DNA of 64,000 nt, from positions 186,001 through 250,000 of the forward strand of contig JAUSNX010000014.1 of NCBI GenBank assembly GCA_030656015.1, read 5' to 3'. The notes under the pieces were generated by a model, which was given only the letters and a program-made list of their open reading frames with translations, searched no databases and was not told where the DNA came from. A program made the position numbers and the translations under genes. Source of the stretch: Methanobacteriaceae archaeon. GTDB taxonomy: Archaea > Methanobacteriota > Methanobacteria > Methanobacteriales > Methanobacteriaceae. Shown here piece after piece: positions 38,716-49,300 of the stretch (positions are counted from its first letter, which is position 1; the number at the start of each line of letters is the position of its first letter).

Positions 38716-40578
38716 TTGGACATTAAACCCCTGGAAAAAGAAAAAATATCCTATTCTGAATTAGAAGAATTAGAAAAAGAATGTCCTTCGCAGGAAAAAG
38801 AAAAAAAGAACGGTATTTCAAGCTTAGATGATGAAAAAGATATTATTTCTAAGAATATTTTGTCCGATATTCATCAATATGATGTTATTATAATAGGCGG
38901 CGGCCTTACTGGACTTAGAGCTGCACTGCAAGTGTCTAATGCTCAGCTAAAAGTGGCCATAATCAGTAAAGTTCATCCCCTGCGTTCTCATTCTGTGGCT
39001 GCACAGGGTGGAATGAATGCTTCCCTGGCCAATGTTCCTGGTGAAAACGAAACCGTGGATAACTGGAAAATTCACGCCTATGACACGGTAAAAGGATCTG
39101 ACTATCTGGCCGATCAGGACGCCGTGGAAATAATGTGTCGAGAGGCCCCCTCAACAGTTATTGAATTGGAACACATGGGAACTGCTTGGTCACGCTTAGA
39201 AAATGGTAAAATTGCTCAGCGGCCATTTGGGGGAGCTGGTTTTCCAAGAACATGTTATGCTGCAGATAGAACCGGGCATAATGCGCTCCATACCTTGTAT
39301 GAACAAGTCATATCAATAGATATTCCTATATATGAAGATTTTTTTGTAACTTCACTAGTAACTGAAAATGAGTATTGTGTGGGTTGCACTGCCCTGGAAA
39401 TTCGTACTGGGAAAGTTCATGGCTTCCAGGCATCAGCTGTGCTTATGGCCACCGGAGGGTTTGGTAGATTATTTAATAGTTCCACCAATGCCCTTATAAA
39501 TACAGGTGATGGACAATCATTAGCCTTAAATGCTGGAGTATCCTTAAAAGATATGGAATTTATCCAATTCCACCCTACCACACTATATGGAACAAATATT
39601 TTGATAACCGAAGGGGCCCGTGGTGAAGGAGGCATTCTTATTAATAAAAATGGGGAGCGTTTCGTGGAGAATTATGCTCCTAATTCATTGGATCTGGCGC
39701 CTCGAGATGTGGTGGCCCGAACCATAGACATCGAGATTGCTGAGGGAAGAGGATTTAAAGGAGGATATGTTCATTTGGATCTGCGCCATCTGGGTGAGGA
39801 ACTTATAAAAGAGCGTTTACCAGGTATAAGGCAAATATCTATTGATTTTGCTGGAGTGGACCCAATTAATGAACCAATACCAATCCAGCCAGGGCAGCAT
39901 TATTCCATGGGAGGAATTGATGCAGATAAAGATGGGAAAACATCTCTTAAAGGATTTTATGCAGCAGGTGAATGTGCATGTATAAGTGTCCATGGAGCCA
40001 ACCGATTGGGAGGCAATTCACTATTAGAAACTGTTGTTTTTGGGCGACTGGTGGGTGATGCAATAATAGAAGAAATTTCTAAAGGCCCAAACAAAGAACA
40101 GGAAAATCTGGAACCCCTGAAAAAGGCCATTACGAAAATAGATAGTAAACTAAAAAATATATTATCTAGAAAGACCAGTGAAAATCAGTTCAAAATTAAA
40201 GAGTCCTTAAATAAGACTATGTCCAGTAAATTCGGAATATTTCGTGACCGAGTAGTAATGGAAAAAGGCATCTTAGAGATAGAAGAAATTAAAAAGAAAT
40301 TATCACAGGTCAAAATAGATAATAAAGAACTGGCCTTGAACCAGGCAATTATCCGTTTATTAGAGCTAGAATATCTGGTTCAACTGGCAGAAACCGTGGC
40401 ATTTGCTGCCATGAAACGAGAAGAAAGTCGTGGTTCCCATGCCAGAACAGATTATCCTTCACGTGATGATAAAAAATTCCTTAAACATACCCTTACCTCT
40501 TTACAAAATAAAAAAATTTCAGTTTCCTATAAGCCGGTTGTTCTAGGTATGTTTAAACCCCAGGAGCGTGTTTACTAA
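38716..40578 (+). CDS. succinate dehydrogenase/fumarate reductase-type flavoprotein subunit
   Basis: The 620-residue protein starts at TTG with GGAGATGGTGA upstream. Residues 1 to about 52 are a charged Glu/Lys-rich extension not found in the family. The FAD-binding GGGLTGLRAALQ follows. LRSHSVAAQGGMNASL carries the His that bears covalent FAD in SdhA/FrdA. Substrate residues are all present in FIQFHPTTLYG, EGARGEGG, QHYSMGGID and HGANRLGGNSLLE. These motifs are closer to SdhA/FrdA than to methanogen TfrA. The next gene starts one base after the stop. No membrane anchor gene is nearby, so it probably works as a soluble enzyme. Confidence 0.9.
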   Translation: MDIKPLEKEKISYSELEELEKECPSQEKEKKNGISSLDDEKDIISKNILSDIHQYDVIIIGGGLTGLRAALQVSNAQLKVAIISKVHPLRSHSVAAQGGMNASLANVPGENETVDNWKIHAYDTVKGSDYLADQDAVEIMCREAPSTVIELEHMGTAWSRLENGKIAQRPFGGAGFPRTCYAADRTGHNALHTLYEQVISIDIPIYEDFFVTSLVTENEYCVGCTALEIRTGKVHGFQASAVLMATGGFGRLFNSSTNALINTGDGQSLALNAGVSLKDMEFIQFHPTTLYGTNILITEGARGEGGILINKNGERFVENYAPNSLDLAPRDVVARTIDIEIAEGRGFKGGYVHLDLRHLGEELIKERLPGIRQISIDFAGVDPINEPIPIQPGQHYSMGGIDADKDGKTSLKGFYAAGECACISVHGANRLGGNSLLETVVFGRLVGDAIIEEISKGPNKEQENLEPLKKAITKIDSKLKNILSRKTSENQFKIKESLNKTMSSKFGIFRDRVVMEKGILEIEEIKKKLSQVKIDNKELALNQAIIRLLELEYLVQLAETVAFAAMKREESRGSHARTDYPSRDDKKFLKHTLTSLQNKKISVSYKPVVLGMFKPQERVY

Positions 40579-41349
40579 ATGAAATTAAAAGTATTCCGTT
40601 ATCATGAAGGAATGGGTGCTCCCCATTACGATATGTTTTCTTTGGAAGAAGAACCTGGTATGGCAGTTCTTAGAGCATTATTTCATATTCAAGAACAATT
40701 TGATGATTCTCTGGCCTTTCAGTACTCTTGCCGGGGCGCGGTCTGTGGTGCTTGTGCCATGCTCATTAATAAGGTTCCCAGGCTGGCCTGTAGGACCCAG
40801 GTGGCATCTCTCTTAAAAGGAGAACAGCAAATCGCTTTGTCACCTTATCCTGCACTGGAAGAAAAAGTGGGCTGGGACCCCTCCCAGGAAGTTCTGGTGG
40901 AACCACTTCCCCATTTTCCAGTTGTTAAAGATCTTATTGTAGATCGGAATGCTTTTTTTAAATCCTACAAATTCGTGGAACCGGTTCTTAAAACAGTATC
41001 TATGCCAACAAAAGAACATCTCATGGATCCTTCTGATTTGCCAGATCTGGAACTTTATACCAATTGTATTCTCTGTGCTGCCTGTTATGGAGCCTGTCCA
41101 GTTGATGGAGAAAATAGAGATTATTTAGGTCCAGCTGCTCTAGCCAAGCTTTATAGATTCCATATTGATCCCCGTGACGCAGATAATAGGCGTCTGGCAA
41201 AAGCAGATATTCCTGATGGCTGGTGGGCCTGTGATTTCCATGGAAACTGCTGCCAGGTTTGCCCTAAAGGAGTTCCCCCTATTATGGCTATAGGGCAGTC
41301 ACAGACGGAATTAATGGAAAAAAAAGAAAAATCGGAGGATAAAAAATAA
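40579..41349 (+). CDS. succinate dehydrogenase/fumarate reductase-type iron-sulfur subunit
   Basis: The 256-residue protein has an N-terminal [2Fe-2S] site (SCRGAVCGACAM, then RLACRTQV), a [4Fe-4S] site CILCAACYGACP, and a third cluster site ACDFHGNCCQVCPKG as in SdhB. The protein ends there, with a short Lys/Glu tail. TfrB of methanogens is nearly twice as long because of HdrB-like CCG domains that oxidise coenzyme M and B; they are absent. The start ATG follows the frdA stop directly, so translation is coupled. Its electron donor must be something else, and the rubredoxin fusion downstream is a candidate. Confidence 0.9.
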   Translation: MKLKVFRYHEGMGAPHYDMFSLEEEPGMAVLRALFHIQEQFDDSLAFQYSCRGAVCGACAMLINKVPRLACRTQVASLLKGEQQIALSPYPALEEKVGWDPSQEVLVEPLPHFPVVKDLIVDRNAFFKSYKFVEPVLKTVSMPTKEHLMDPSDLPDLELYTNCILCAACYGACPVDGENRDYLGPAALAKLYRFHIDPRDADNRRLAKADIPDGWWACDFHGNCCQVCPKGVPPIMAIGQSQTELMEKKEKSEDKK

Positions 41350-41386
41350 TTTTATTCTCAGAGTTAAATGCAATCCGAGGGAAAAT

Positions 41387-42634
41387 ATGAAGTATGTGTG
41401 CACCTATTGCAATGTTTTTGCCTATGATGATGAAAAAGGAGACCTCAATGCCATTCTGGAGCCAGGTACTACGTTTGATAACATTTCTGACACTTGGAGA
41501 TGCCCAGTGTGTGGAATGCCCAAAACATTCCTCAAACAGATAAGTGATGATGTTTTTGCTCTAAAAATTGCTGCCTATCAGGGCAAAAATGCTGAAACCA
41601 CAGATTTAAATTATTACCGTAACCTGGCTCGAAAAATGCTCACAGGTACCTGTGGTGTTTACTCTATCTGCGACGGACAAAGAGATCGAATATGTACTGG
41701 CCAGAAATTCGGGGCTCCCATTGGTATGGGTGGAGCTGGTCAATCTCGGACCTTTGAAACCAATTATAATAGCCTACACGAATACCGTTTAAAAATGAGA
41801 GTGGTTAAGGCCCACCACGAACCAGAAATGTCTTTAAACATTTTTGGAAAGGATCTGGTTGCTCCCATAATGGGGGCCAGTCTTTCTGGAGTAAAACTCT
41901 CTTTAAATGACAGCATTCCTGAAAAATTATTCTATCGTGGGTTGTTAAACGGGGCTAAAACCTTTGGATCAGTTGGTCTAGTTGGAAACACTCCAACCGC
42001 TCCCGAAGACCTGGGAGTAAACACCGTGGGAGAAAATGGAGGGTGGGGCATCCCCATATTCAAACCTCAATCCCAGCAGAAATTAATCCAGCTTTTTAAA
42101 CTGGCTGAAGAAAAGGACGTTATTGCTGTGGGAGTAGATTTAGAAGGGGCGGGTTCCACCTTCTGGACCTCACCGGAAAAAAGAGCGTACCGTAAAAGTG
42201 AAAATGAGCTGCAGGAACTGGTAGATTCTGTGGAAAAACCGGTGATTTTTAAGGGGATTATGGGTAGTGAAGACGCCCTGAAGGTGGTAGATTCCAGGGC
42301 CAGTGCCTGTTACGTTTCTAATCATGGAGGAAGAGTTATGGATTGTGGTCAGGGCGTGGCCGAGGTTTTACCTGATGTGGCGGATGCTATTTCAGGTAAA
42401 ATCACCATTATGGCCGACGGTGCCGTGCGTACAGGTTTTGATGTGCTTAAAATGTTAGCCCTAGGTGCTGATGTGGCCCTCATTGGTAGGCCTCTGGCCC
42501 AAATGGCTATTGCTGGTGGCGAAATAGCTGTTAAAATGTATTTAGATTATGTTAAAGATGATTTACGTCGGGCTATGATACTCACCGGGTGCGATAATTT
42601 GGGAGAAATTAGCAAAAATATTCTGGTAAAATAA
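41387..42634 (+). CDS. rubredoxin fused to an FMN-dependent alpha-hydroxyacid dehydrogenase-like domain
   Basis: Residues 1-50 of 415 form a rubredoxin: YVCTYCNVFAYDDEKGD and WRCPVCGMPK, giving two CxxC pairs for one iron. The remainder is a TIM barrel of the FMN-dependent lactate/glycolate oxidase family, with the catalytic-His motif CYVSNHGGRVMD and the phosphate-binding end IMADGAVRTGFDVLKMLALG and ALIGRPL. Three cysteines in GTCGVYSICDGQRDRICTG precede the barrel, as in clostridial-type members. CCGAGGG precedes the ATG, and the gap to the iron-sulfur subunit is 37 bases. One chain thus joins a one-electron carrier with a hydride-accepting flavin. Confidence 0.88.
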   Translation: MKYVCTYCNVFAYDDEKGDLNAILEPGTTFDNISDTWRCPVCGMPKTFLKQISDDVFALKIAAYQGKNAETTDLNYYRNLARKMLTGTCGVYSICDGQRDRICTGQKFGAPIGMGGAGQSRTFETNYNSLHEYRLKMRVVKAHHEPEMSLNIFGKDLVAPIMGASLSGVKLSLNDSIPEKLFYRGLLNGAKTFGSVGLVGNTPTAPEDLGVNTVGENGGWGIPIFKPQSQQKLIQLFKLAEEKDVIAVGVDLEGAGSTFWTSPEKRAYRKSENELQELVDSVEKPVIFKGIMGSEDALKVVDSRASACYVSNHGGRVMDCGQGVAEVLPDVADAISGKITIMADGAVRTGFDVLKMLALGADVALIGRPLAQMAIAGGEIAVKMYLDYVKDDLRRAMILTGCDNLGEISKNILVK

Positions 42635-42688
42635 GAAATTTAACAAATTTTTATTATTTTTTAATTTGAAATTTTCAGGGGTTAAAAA

Positions 42689-44362
<1,674 letters not shown>

Positions 44363-44519
44363 ATCCTGCTATCTAATTTTTATTTTTACTATTTCTGAGC
44401 ATATTTGGAAAATAAGCATCTATTAAAAATATAAACAATTATTAAATTTCAGAACATTTAATAATTTTTAAATTATAATACTCATCTAATGTCAAAAACA
44501 GCAGTTAAATAGTGATATA

Positions 44520-44825
44520 ATGTCCACCATCAAGAATATTAATCCATCAGAGACCCTAAAATTAATACAAAACGATGAAATAATCATTTTGGATGTGAGA
44601 GCACCATGGGAATTCGCAGAAGGCCATATAAAAAATGCCAAAAACCTTGATTTCACGGATCCTGATTTTTCTGACAATTTGAAAAAACTGGATAAAAATA
44701 AAAAATACCTGGTTTATTGTAAAACAGGCCGCAGAGGAGCCATGGCCCTAGAAACCATGAAAAATATTGGATTTAATAACCTTTATAATTTAATTGGGGG
44801 TTATAAGGCCTGGAATGGAGATTAA
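44520..44825 (+). CDS. single-domain rhodanese-like sulfurtransferase (second copy)
   Basis: The 101-residue rhodanese has ILDVRAPWEFAEGHIKNAKN, the active-site loop YLVYCKTGRRGAMA, and LIGGYKAWNGD at the end. It is clearly paralogous to the copy at 38291 (both share KLDKNK before the active-site strand). GTGATATA before the ATG is the SD. The 157-base gap after the AttH-like gene has a TATA-like ATTATAATAC at 44474-44483, so it probably has its own promoter. The two copies bracket the four-gene redox run. Confidence 0.9.
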   Translation: MSTIKNINPSETLKLIQNDEIIILDVRAPWEFAEGHIKNAKNLDFTDPDFSDNLKKLDKNKKYLVYCKTGRRGAMALETMKNIGFNNLYNLIGGYKAWNGD

Positions 44826-45229
44826 GTTATTGGCCCTAAAGTCAAATTTAATCTTAATTTTGCATAAAAATAATGCATTTTATTGTTTTTTCAGTTCAAA
44901 TAAGCTTATAGAACTATCTAAACCATCTTTACTTGACTCAATAATGTCTATAGCCGACTGTAGTTCATCATTTTTGTATTTTTCATCCACTATCAAACGG
45001 TGAATTACAAAACCTATAATAGACAATATAGGCTTTTATTTGAATATTCTATCAGATGAAAAACTTCTTATGAAATAAAGTCAAGTTAGTGGCAATTTAA
45101 GATTGAGTTTCAGCAAATACAATTGTATAGTTTTAACTAGCTCAGATCTATCCTCAAATACCAGATTAATAAAAAAATAAACAAAGATAAGTATTTAAAA
45201 AAGTTTGGACAGATATACTAATAGGTAGT
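44826..45229. other. intergenic region with a possible decayed small gene on the minus strand
   Basis: On the minus strand a 45-codon frame (TTG at about 45029 down to a stop near 44884) reads SIIGFVIHRLIVDEKYKND and ELQSAIDIIESSKDG, an amphipathic helical sequence that looks protein-like. It has no SD, and its upstream side runs into stops. It may be the tail of a lost gene. The right end holds the promoter and the SD ATAGGT of the membrane protein at 45230. Confidence 0.35.
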
Positions 45230-45592
45230 ATGGAAATTTCACAAAACATGTTCTACATAATAATAGCAATCATAGTACTTGTTGGAGTAATTATTGCCAT
45301 TATACAATGGAGAAGGGTAAGAAAATTAAATAAAGAAGTTGAATTCATTGACAGCTTGACCAAACAAAGAAAAGAAGAGCTTTTTAGAAGTGGTCAGGAC
45401 CCTCAAGAATCCCCAAGCATAGCTTTACCTAATGCCCAAGAAAAAAATCTGGCCCAAATAATGCAAATAATCTCTAATTTGATGTATGAAAAGGGATGCC
45501 TTCCAAAACAGGTAGATAGCAGGTTTAAACGTCTCGAATCAAGCACTAGGAACAAAAAATTCCAAAAACTACTTTGGGAAATAGAAGAATAA
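45230..45592 (+). CDS. small protein with N-terminal membrane anchor
   Basis: The 120-residue protein has one membrane helix (MFYIIIAIIVLVGVIIAII, residues 7-25), then basic residues WRRVRKLNK. By the positive-inside rule the rest is cytoplasmic. The soluble part has a Gln/Glu-rich helix, a proline-rich stretch (SGQDPQESPSIALP) and a helical end LPKQVDSRFKRLESSTRNKK. No family is recognised. It is followed 40 bases later by another N-anchored protein and then by a two-TM protein; the three probably form one operon. Confidence 0.6.
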   Translation: MEISQNMFYIIIAIIVLVGVIIAIIQWRRVRKLNKEVEFIDSLTKQRKEELFRSGQDPQESPSIALPNAQEKNLAQIMQIISNLMYEKGCLPKQVDSRFKRLESSTRNKKFQKLLWEIEE

Positions 45593-45632
45593 AAAACTTG
45601 AATACATTAAAAAATAAGGGGGAAAATAGTTT

Positions 45633-46208
45633 ATGACACCATTAGAATTTTTAGTGATTCTGGCCTTAGTAGCTGTGCTGGCTGTCCTTTTATATTCCTA
45701 TTTACAAAATAACCGCGAACTGAATCTGGGCAGGGTTAGAAGCGATGCTACGGGTTTAGGACAAAGAGTATATGGTGAGGCCAGTGATTTCGGGGGAAAA
45801 GTTCAAGGCGGAGCAAGTAATTTAGGGGAAAAAGTGTCTGGAGAAGGTACAATGTCGGGAATGAGTGAAAAATTAAATGTTTCTGGGGTATCAGAAAAGG
45901 TTTCTGGAGTCGGTGAAAAAGTCTCAGATATGGGTGGAAAAATTAAAGACAAAGTAAGCACTTCTAGTTCCACCGACGATTTATCAGAACGTATTGATCT
46001 GTTTATGAGTGAAAAAAGTGACCAAATGATAGAAGACTGGGAACTGGCCACCAAAAATGATATTACTGGACTGGAAAAAAGATTTGAAACTGCGACACAA
46101 AATATCAGCGATCTGGAAAAAAGATTCCATGCATACCGGGGATCCACCAATAACAAACTCGAAAAAATTGAGGAAAGACTGGAAAAATTAGAAACCCCTG
46201 AAGAATAA
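45633..46208 (+). CDS. membrane-anchored protein with Gly/Ser-rich repeats and coiled coil
   Basis: The 191-residue protein has an N-terminal membrane helix ([19 protein letters not shown]). A low-complexity stretch of short degenerate repeats then runs from about residue 40 to 110 with the theme (G/S)[33 protein letters not shown]. The C-terminal half is a charged helix likely to be a coiled coil ([37 protein letters not shown]). A repeat spacer between anchor and coiled coil suggests a tether on the inner face of the membrane. No family is known to me. Confidence 0.6.
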   Translation: MTPLEFLVILALVAVLAVLLYSYLQNNRELNLGRVRSDATGLGQRVYGEASDFGGKVQGGASNLGEKVSGEGTMSGMSEKLNVSGVSEKVSGVGEKVSDMGGKIKDKVSTSSSTDDLSERIDLFMSEKSDQMIEDWELATKNDITGLEKRFETATQNISDLEKRFHAYRGSTNNKLEKIEERLEKLETPEE

Positions 46209-46293
46209 GGGATATGAAATTTATTTTTAATTGGAAGAATGGGGCTCACTATTCTTCCGAATTTATCTATTTCCAATTTATATGAGATAATTT

Positions 46294-46698
46294 ATGAAAG
46301 AAAAAAAATATTCCTCTGAATTGGAAAAGGAGATGGAATTATCTTCTAAGATGAATAAACAATTATCTCCCACTCGGGCTGTCTTAAGATTAATAGTCGG
46401 GTTTTTTGCTCTCTTATTATGGCTATTTTTAGGTGTTCCGCCCACATTAATCTATTCCTCCGGTATCCAGAGTTTTATTGGAACATTCTCATTTTTTATT
46501 AGAAATCCAATAATATTTCTACTTATAGCACTTCTCAACATTATTTTAGGGACTATTGAATTCATTCACCTTGGAGTATTATGGTGGAGCGCTTTTCACT
46601 GGATATGGTCCATAAGATGGTTCTATGGATATGTAAAGTATCGAAATTTGAAAAATCCAGATGCAATAATAAAAAATGAACTTAATAAGCATGATTAA
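46294..46698 (+). CDS. small protein with two to three membrane segments
   Basis: The 134-residue protein has a charged N terminus of about 25 residues, membrane segments around LRLIVGFFALLLWLFLGV, FLLIALLNIILGTIEFIHLG and a Trp-rich WWSAFHWIWSIRWFYGYV stretch, and a short charged tail. GAGAT precedes the ATG. It is the third gene of the presumed membrane-protein operon starting at 45230. Function unknown. Confidence 0.55.
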   Translation: MKEKKYSSELEKEMELSSKMNKQLSPTRAVLRLIVGFFALLLWLFLGVPPTLIYSSGIQSFIGTFSFFIRNPIIFLLIALLNIILGTIEFIHLGVLWWSAFHWIWSIRWFYGYVKYRNLKNPDAIIKNELNKHD

Positions 46699-46876
46699 AT
46701 ACTTATTTTTTAAATAAACTGATAATTTTAAAAAATCACCTTGATAAAATATTAATTTAAGAATCAAAATTTCACAGGATATAATGAATTAATCTATAAT
46801 TTAAGATTTTTTATCTGTTTAAGGACATTTAATGATTCTTAAAATAAAAATGGAAATAACGAATTTAAAAATAAAA

Positions 46877-46914
46877 AAGGCCCAAACCACTTCTGAAAAA
46901 AATGGCCGGGCCTT
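46877..46914. terminator. GGCCC hairpin
   Basis: AAGGCCC (46877-46883) pairs with GGGCCTT (46908-46914) across a 24-base loop that is mostly A; a further GGCC stands just inside the right arm. A-runs lie to the left, so on the minus strand the stem is followed by U-rich sequence, like a factor-independent terminator. A sister hairpin with nearly the same arms lies at 62391-62426. Confidence 0.5.
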
Positions 46915-47050
46915 AGATTGCTATAAAATTAAAATACACGTTATATTATAATTTTATAGAAAATTTAAATAATAAAATTGAATTTAATAATTCATTAAAT
47001 TAAAATTGATAATTAATTTAGGAAAAATATTTAGAATACTAACTAGAAAA

Positions 47051-47212
47051 ATAATCAGAAAAAAATAAGTTCGATATTTTTGCTATCACTATATAGAGCG
47101 ACCTATCAGAAAATAAAATATTGAATATTAATACTTATATTCCCATATATAATTCTAAATTGACTTATTTTTAAAAATCTTCCTTAGAAAATCCTTTAAA
47201 ATTATAATAAAA
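47051..47212 (+). repeat. dispersed intergenic repeat, copy A (about 160 bases)
   Basis: The copy starts ATAATCAGAAAAAAATAAG, then has the core TTCGATATTTTTGCTATCAC and TATATAGAGCGACCTATCAG. It fades out in an AT-rich tail ending near CTTTAAAAT, which is also found in copy E at 57891. The core has nested complementarity (TCGATAT with ATATAGAGCGA), suggesting a structured RNA or a protein-binding dyad. Confidence 0.65.
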
Positions 47213-47404
47213 TTATTGACTAAATTTAATTTTGAATATTAAAAAATAAAATATATAGATTTATACCATTTATTATGCATTTTCTGATGATTTTTCCTGA
47301 CCGGTACCCCAAAGACCATACGTTATGGCATAAGCCTTAGATTAAATTGTATATTATTTTTGAAATAATTTTATAAAAATTACAGTTGAAATCAACCTCT
47401 GAAA

Positions 47405-47560
47405 ATAATCAGAAAAAATAAGTTCGATATTTTTGCTATCACAATATAAATCGACATATAAAAAAAATAGTATTCTGAATTAATAAGCTTATTTTCATCA
47501 CTAATATTCTAAATTTACTGATTTTCGAAAACATTCCTTTGAAAAGCGTTAGAATAAATA
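47405..47560 (+). repeat. dispersed intergenic repeat, copy B (about 155 bases)
   Basis: The copy starts ATAATCAGAAAAAATAAGTT, then CGATATTTTTGCTATCAC, then AATATAAATCGACATATA. The change from AGAGCGA to AAATCGA keeps or improves pairing with TCGATAT. The AT-rich tail (AATATTCTAAATTTACTGAT, CATTCCTTTGAAAA) lines up with the tail of copy A. It lies about 60 bases before the AI-2E transporter start. Confidence 0.65.
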
Positions 47561-47624
47561 TATTTGAGACTTCAATCAATAATATAACTAATTAAATATG
47601 AATCTAAAAAATAGGGGGAAGAAT

Positions 47625-48638
47625 ATGACTGAAGAATATAAAATACCGCCTTTTTTGAATCAGATTGTTATCATAGCCGTGGTTATATTAGCTTTTATAG
47701 GAATGAAATACATTGCTCCAATCATGGGGCCAGTGCTCATTTCTATTTTCATTGCCATACTCATTTATCCGTTTCTAATGTGGCTTAAAAAGAAAGGATT
47801 TTCTTACAATATATCTATTCTTATAACCATAGTGGCCACCTTTGTACTAGGAGCGGGCCTATTGGCAATTCTAGTGGATAGTTTAAGTCAGTTGGCAGCA
47901 GCAGCACCTAACATAACCATCGATCCTGATTCTATCCTGGCCACTTATGCCAATCAAATCATCCAATTCCTCCTCTCCAATATACCCTTTGAAGATATAG
48001 CTGGTATTATAGAGATAGGGTTCTTTTTACTATTTGCCATTATATTTCTAATATATGAGCTGCCTTATGTAAAATCCAGGCTTATAAAAGGGTTTGGTAA
48101 AGATAGTCCCTCCTTAAAGAACACTTTTGACCTGATTAGGGACTTTATTGAATACTTTGTAATTCGGATAAAAGTGAACCTATTCGCAGCTGTGGGCTTT
48201 TTCGGTGTTTTTTTACTCTTTGATATAAATTTTGCCATCCTCTGGGGAATATTAACCTTTGTCTTGGGATTTATCCCCTATATTGGAATTATGCTAGCAG
48301 CCATACCACCTATTCTTATAGCCTGGGCCAAATATGGAATATGGGGTGCATTGGGTATCACCATCCTGTTCGTGATAATTAACACCATTGCCGAAAGTTT
48401 TGTATTCCCTAAACTCACAGGTAAAGGACTTCAAATATCTGTTTACATAGTATTTATCTCCTTATTCATCTGGGGCTGGCTTATGGGATTAATAGGAATG
48501 TTTCTGGCCGTGCCTTTGACTATAGTAGTTATAAAGTATCTGGATAATTTTGAGGAAACCCGCTGGTTAGCTTTACTCATGACCACCGATGATGAAGAAA
48601 AAAAAGAGGAAGTTGAGAATGAAGAAAATCCTTCTTAA
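47625..48638 (+). CDS. AI-2E family transporter
   Basis: The 337-residue protein has seven to eight membrane segments: a pair at the N terminus (IVIIAVVILAFIGMKYIAP, GPVLISIFIAILIYPFLMWL), and a C-terminal group containing GFIPYIGIMLAAIPPILIAW and the closing MGLIGMFLAVPLTIVVIKYL typical of the family. Some members export autoinducer-2, others act as Na+/H+ antiporters; no function can be chosen here. The start is the ATG at 47625 after GGGGGAAG; an ATG at 47598 has no SD. The C terminus is strongly acidic. Confidence 0.9.
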   Translation: MTEEYKIPPFLNQIVIIAVVILAFIGMKYIAPIMGPVLISIFIAILIYPFLMWLKKKGFSYNISILITIVATFVLGAGLLAILVDSLSQLAAAAPNITIDPDSILATYANQIIQFLLSNIPFEDIAGIIEIGFFLLFAIIFLIYELPYVKSRLIKGFGKDSPSLKNTFDLIRDFIEYFVIRIKVNLFAAVGFFGVFLLFDINFAILWGILTFVLGFIPYIGIMLAAIPPILIAWAKYGIWGALGITILFVIINTIAESFVFPKLTGKGLQISVYIVFISLFIWGWLMGLIGMFLAVPLTIVVIKYLDNFEETRWLALLMTTDDEEKKEEVENEENPS

Positions 48639-48660
48639 ATTATTTTTTTAAATATTTCAT

Positions 48661-48703
48661 GAAAAAGAAGTCGATATTTGATATCTATATAGAACACCTA
48701 TCC
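48661..48703 (+). repeat. dispersed intergenic repeat, short copy C
   Basis: GAAAAAGAAGTCGATATTTG, ATATCTATATAGAACACCTATCC: the dyad core without two T residues of the loop, 22 bases after the AI-2E stop. Only the first 43 bases match the family, then similarity ends. Confidence 0.5.
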
Positions 48704-48969
48704 AAAGCTATTATATTAAATAACCCACCTATTTTGAGCCATATAATTAAAAATATTCCGGTTTATTCTTAGAAATTGCAATCACATAATAGGTTTAAAC
48801 GTATGCCTAGGGAAAATAAAAGATTTTCTCATCCCTTGTTAAACAGGATTATGAGTGGATATTCTGCACAAATATTTAATAATAGTCTAACAGAATAGGA
48901 TAACGAGAAAGGTATTAATTTATCACAATATTTGAGATTTAAACATCTATCCATTTAGTAGGAGTTCTT
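48704..48969. other. intergenic region after repeat copy C
   Basis: AT-rich sequence without a supported gene. A 31-codon frame from 48802 (MPRENKRFSHPLL) has no SD and no hydrophobic or known pattern, so I leave it out. AGGAG at 48960 is the SD for the winged-helix gene. Confidence 0.4.
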
Positions 48970-49251
48970 ATGAAGAAAGTGTTTTTATGGTGGTTAATTG
49001 CCGGGAGTAAAGGTGGGGAAAACCGCGGCAGAATAATACTAGAACTTAATAATAGACCATATAATGCTAATAAACTCGCAGAAAAACTTTCACTAGACTA
49101 TAAAACTATCCGGCACCATATAGATGTTTTGAATGAAAACAAATTGGTTGAATCAACGGGAGAAAAGTATGGTGCATTATATTTCCTCTCTGATGAGATG
49201 GAAAAAAATTATAATCTCTTCCTGGATATTTGGGAAGAATTTAAGGAATAG
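48970..49251 (+). CDS. winged helix-turn-helix transcriptional regulator
   Basis: The 93-residue protein is a single winged helix: [20 protein letters not shown], then the recognition part [20 protein letters not shown] and a wing [10 protein letters not shown]. This is the ArsR-like archaeal form (YKTIRHH in the recognition helix). It probably dimerises through the helix at the end. AGGAG precedes the ATG. It is followed 49 bases later by a small membrane protein, a frequent pairing in Methanobacterium where a wHTH regulator and a membrane partner may sense the membrane state; this last point is inference. Confidence 0.85.
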   Translation: MKKVFLWWLIAGSKGGENRGRIILELNNRPYNANKLAEKLSLDYKTIRHHIDVLNENKLVESTGEKYGALYFLSDEMEKNYNLFLDIWEEFKE

Positions 49252-49300
49252 AATTTAAAGAATAGTTATTCGATCTTATCAAAACGGAAAAAGTGTAAAC

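Larger units (their letters stand above)
46699..47624. other. 926-base non-coding region with a hairpin and two copies of a dispersed repeat
   Basis: No reading frame here looks like a gene. It holds the GGCCC hairpin (46877-46914) and repeat copies at 47051-47212 and 47405-47560. Between the copies, CCTGACCGGTACCCCAAAG at about 47298-47316 is a short GC-richer patch of unknown meaning. The right end carries GGGGGAAG, the SD of the AI-2E transporter gene. Confidence 0.6.

Noticed and set aside
38716-41349. Calling the pair methanogen thiol:fumarate reductase TfrAB
   Set aside because: The flavoprotein motifs (RSHSVAAQGG, FIQFHPTTLYG) are SdhA/FrdA-like and the iron-sulfur subunit lacks the CCG domains that define TfrB.
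44884-45031. Minus-strand 45-codon frame as a real gene
   Set aside because: Looks protein-like but has no SD and only a TTG start; noted under the intergenic region as a possible remnant.
48802-48897. 31-codon plus-strand frame (MPRENKRFSHPLL...)
   Set aside because: No ribosome binding site, no hydrophobic or conserved pattern, and short enough to occur by chance.
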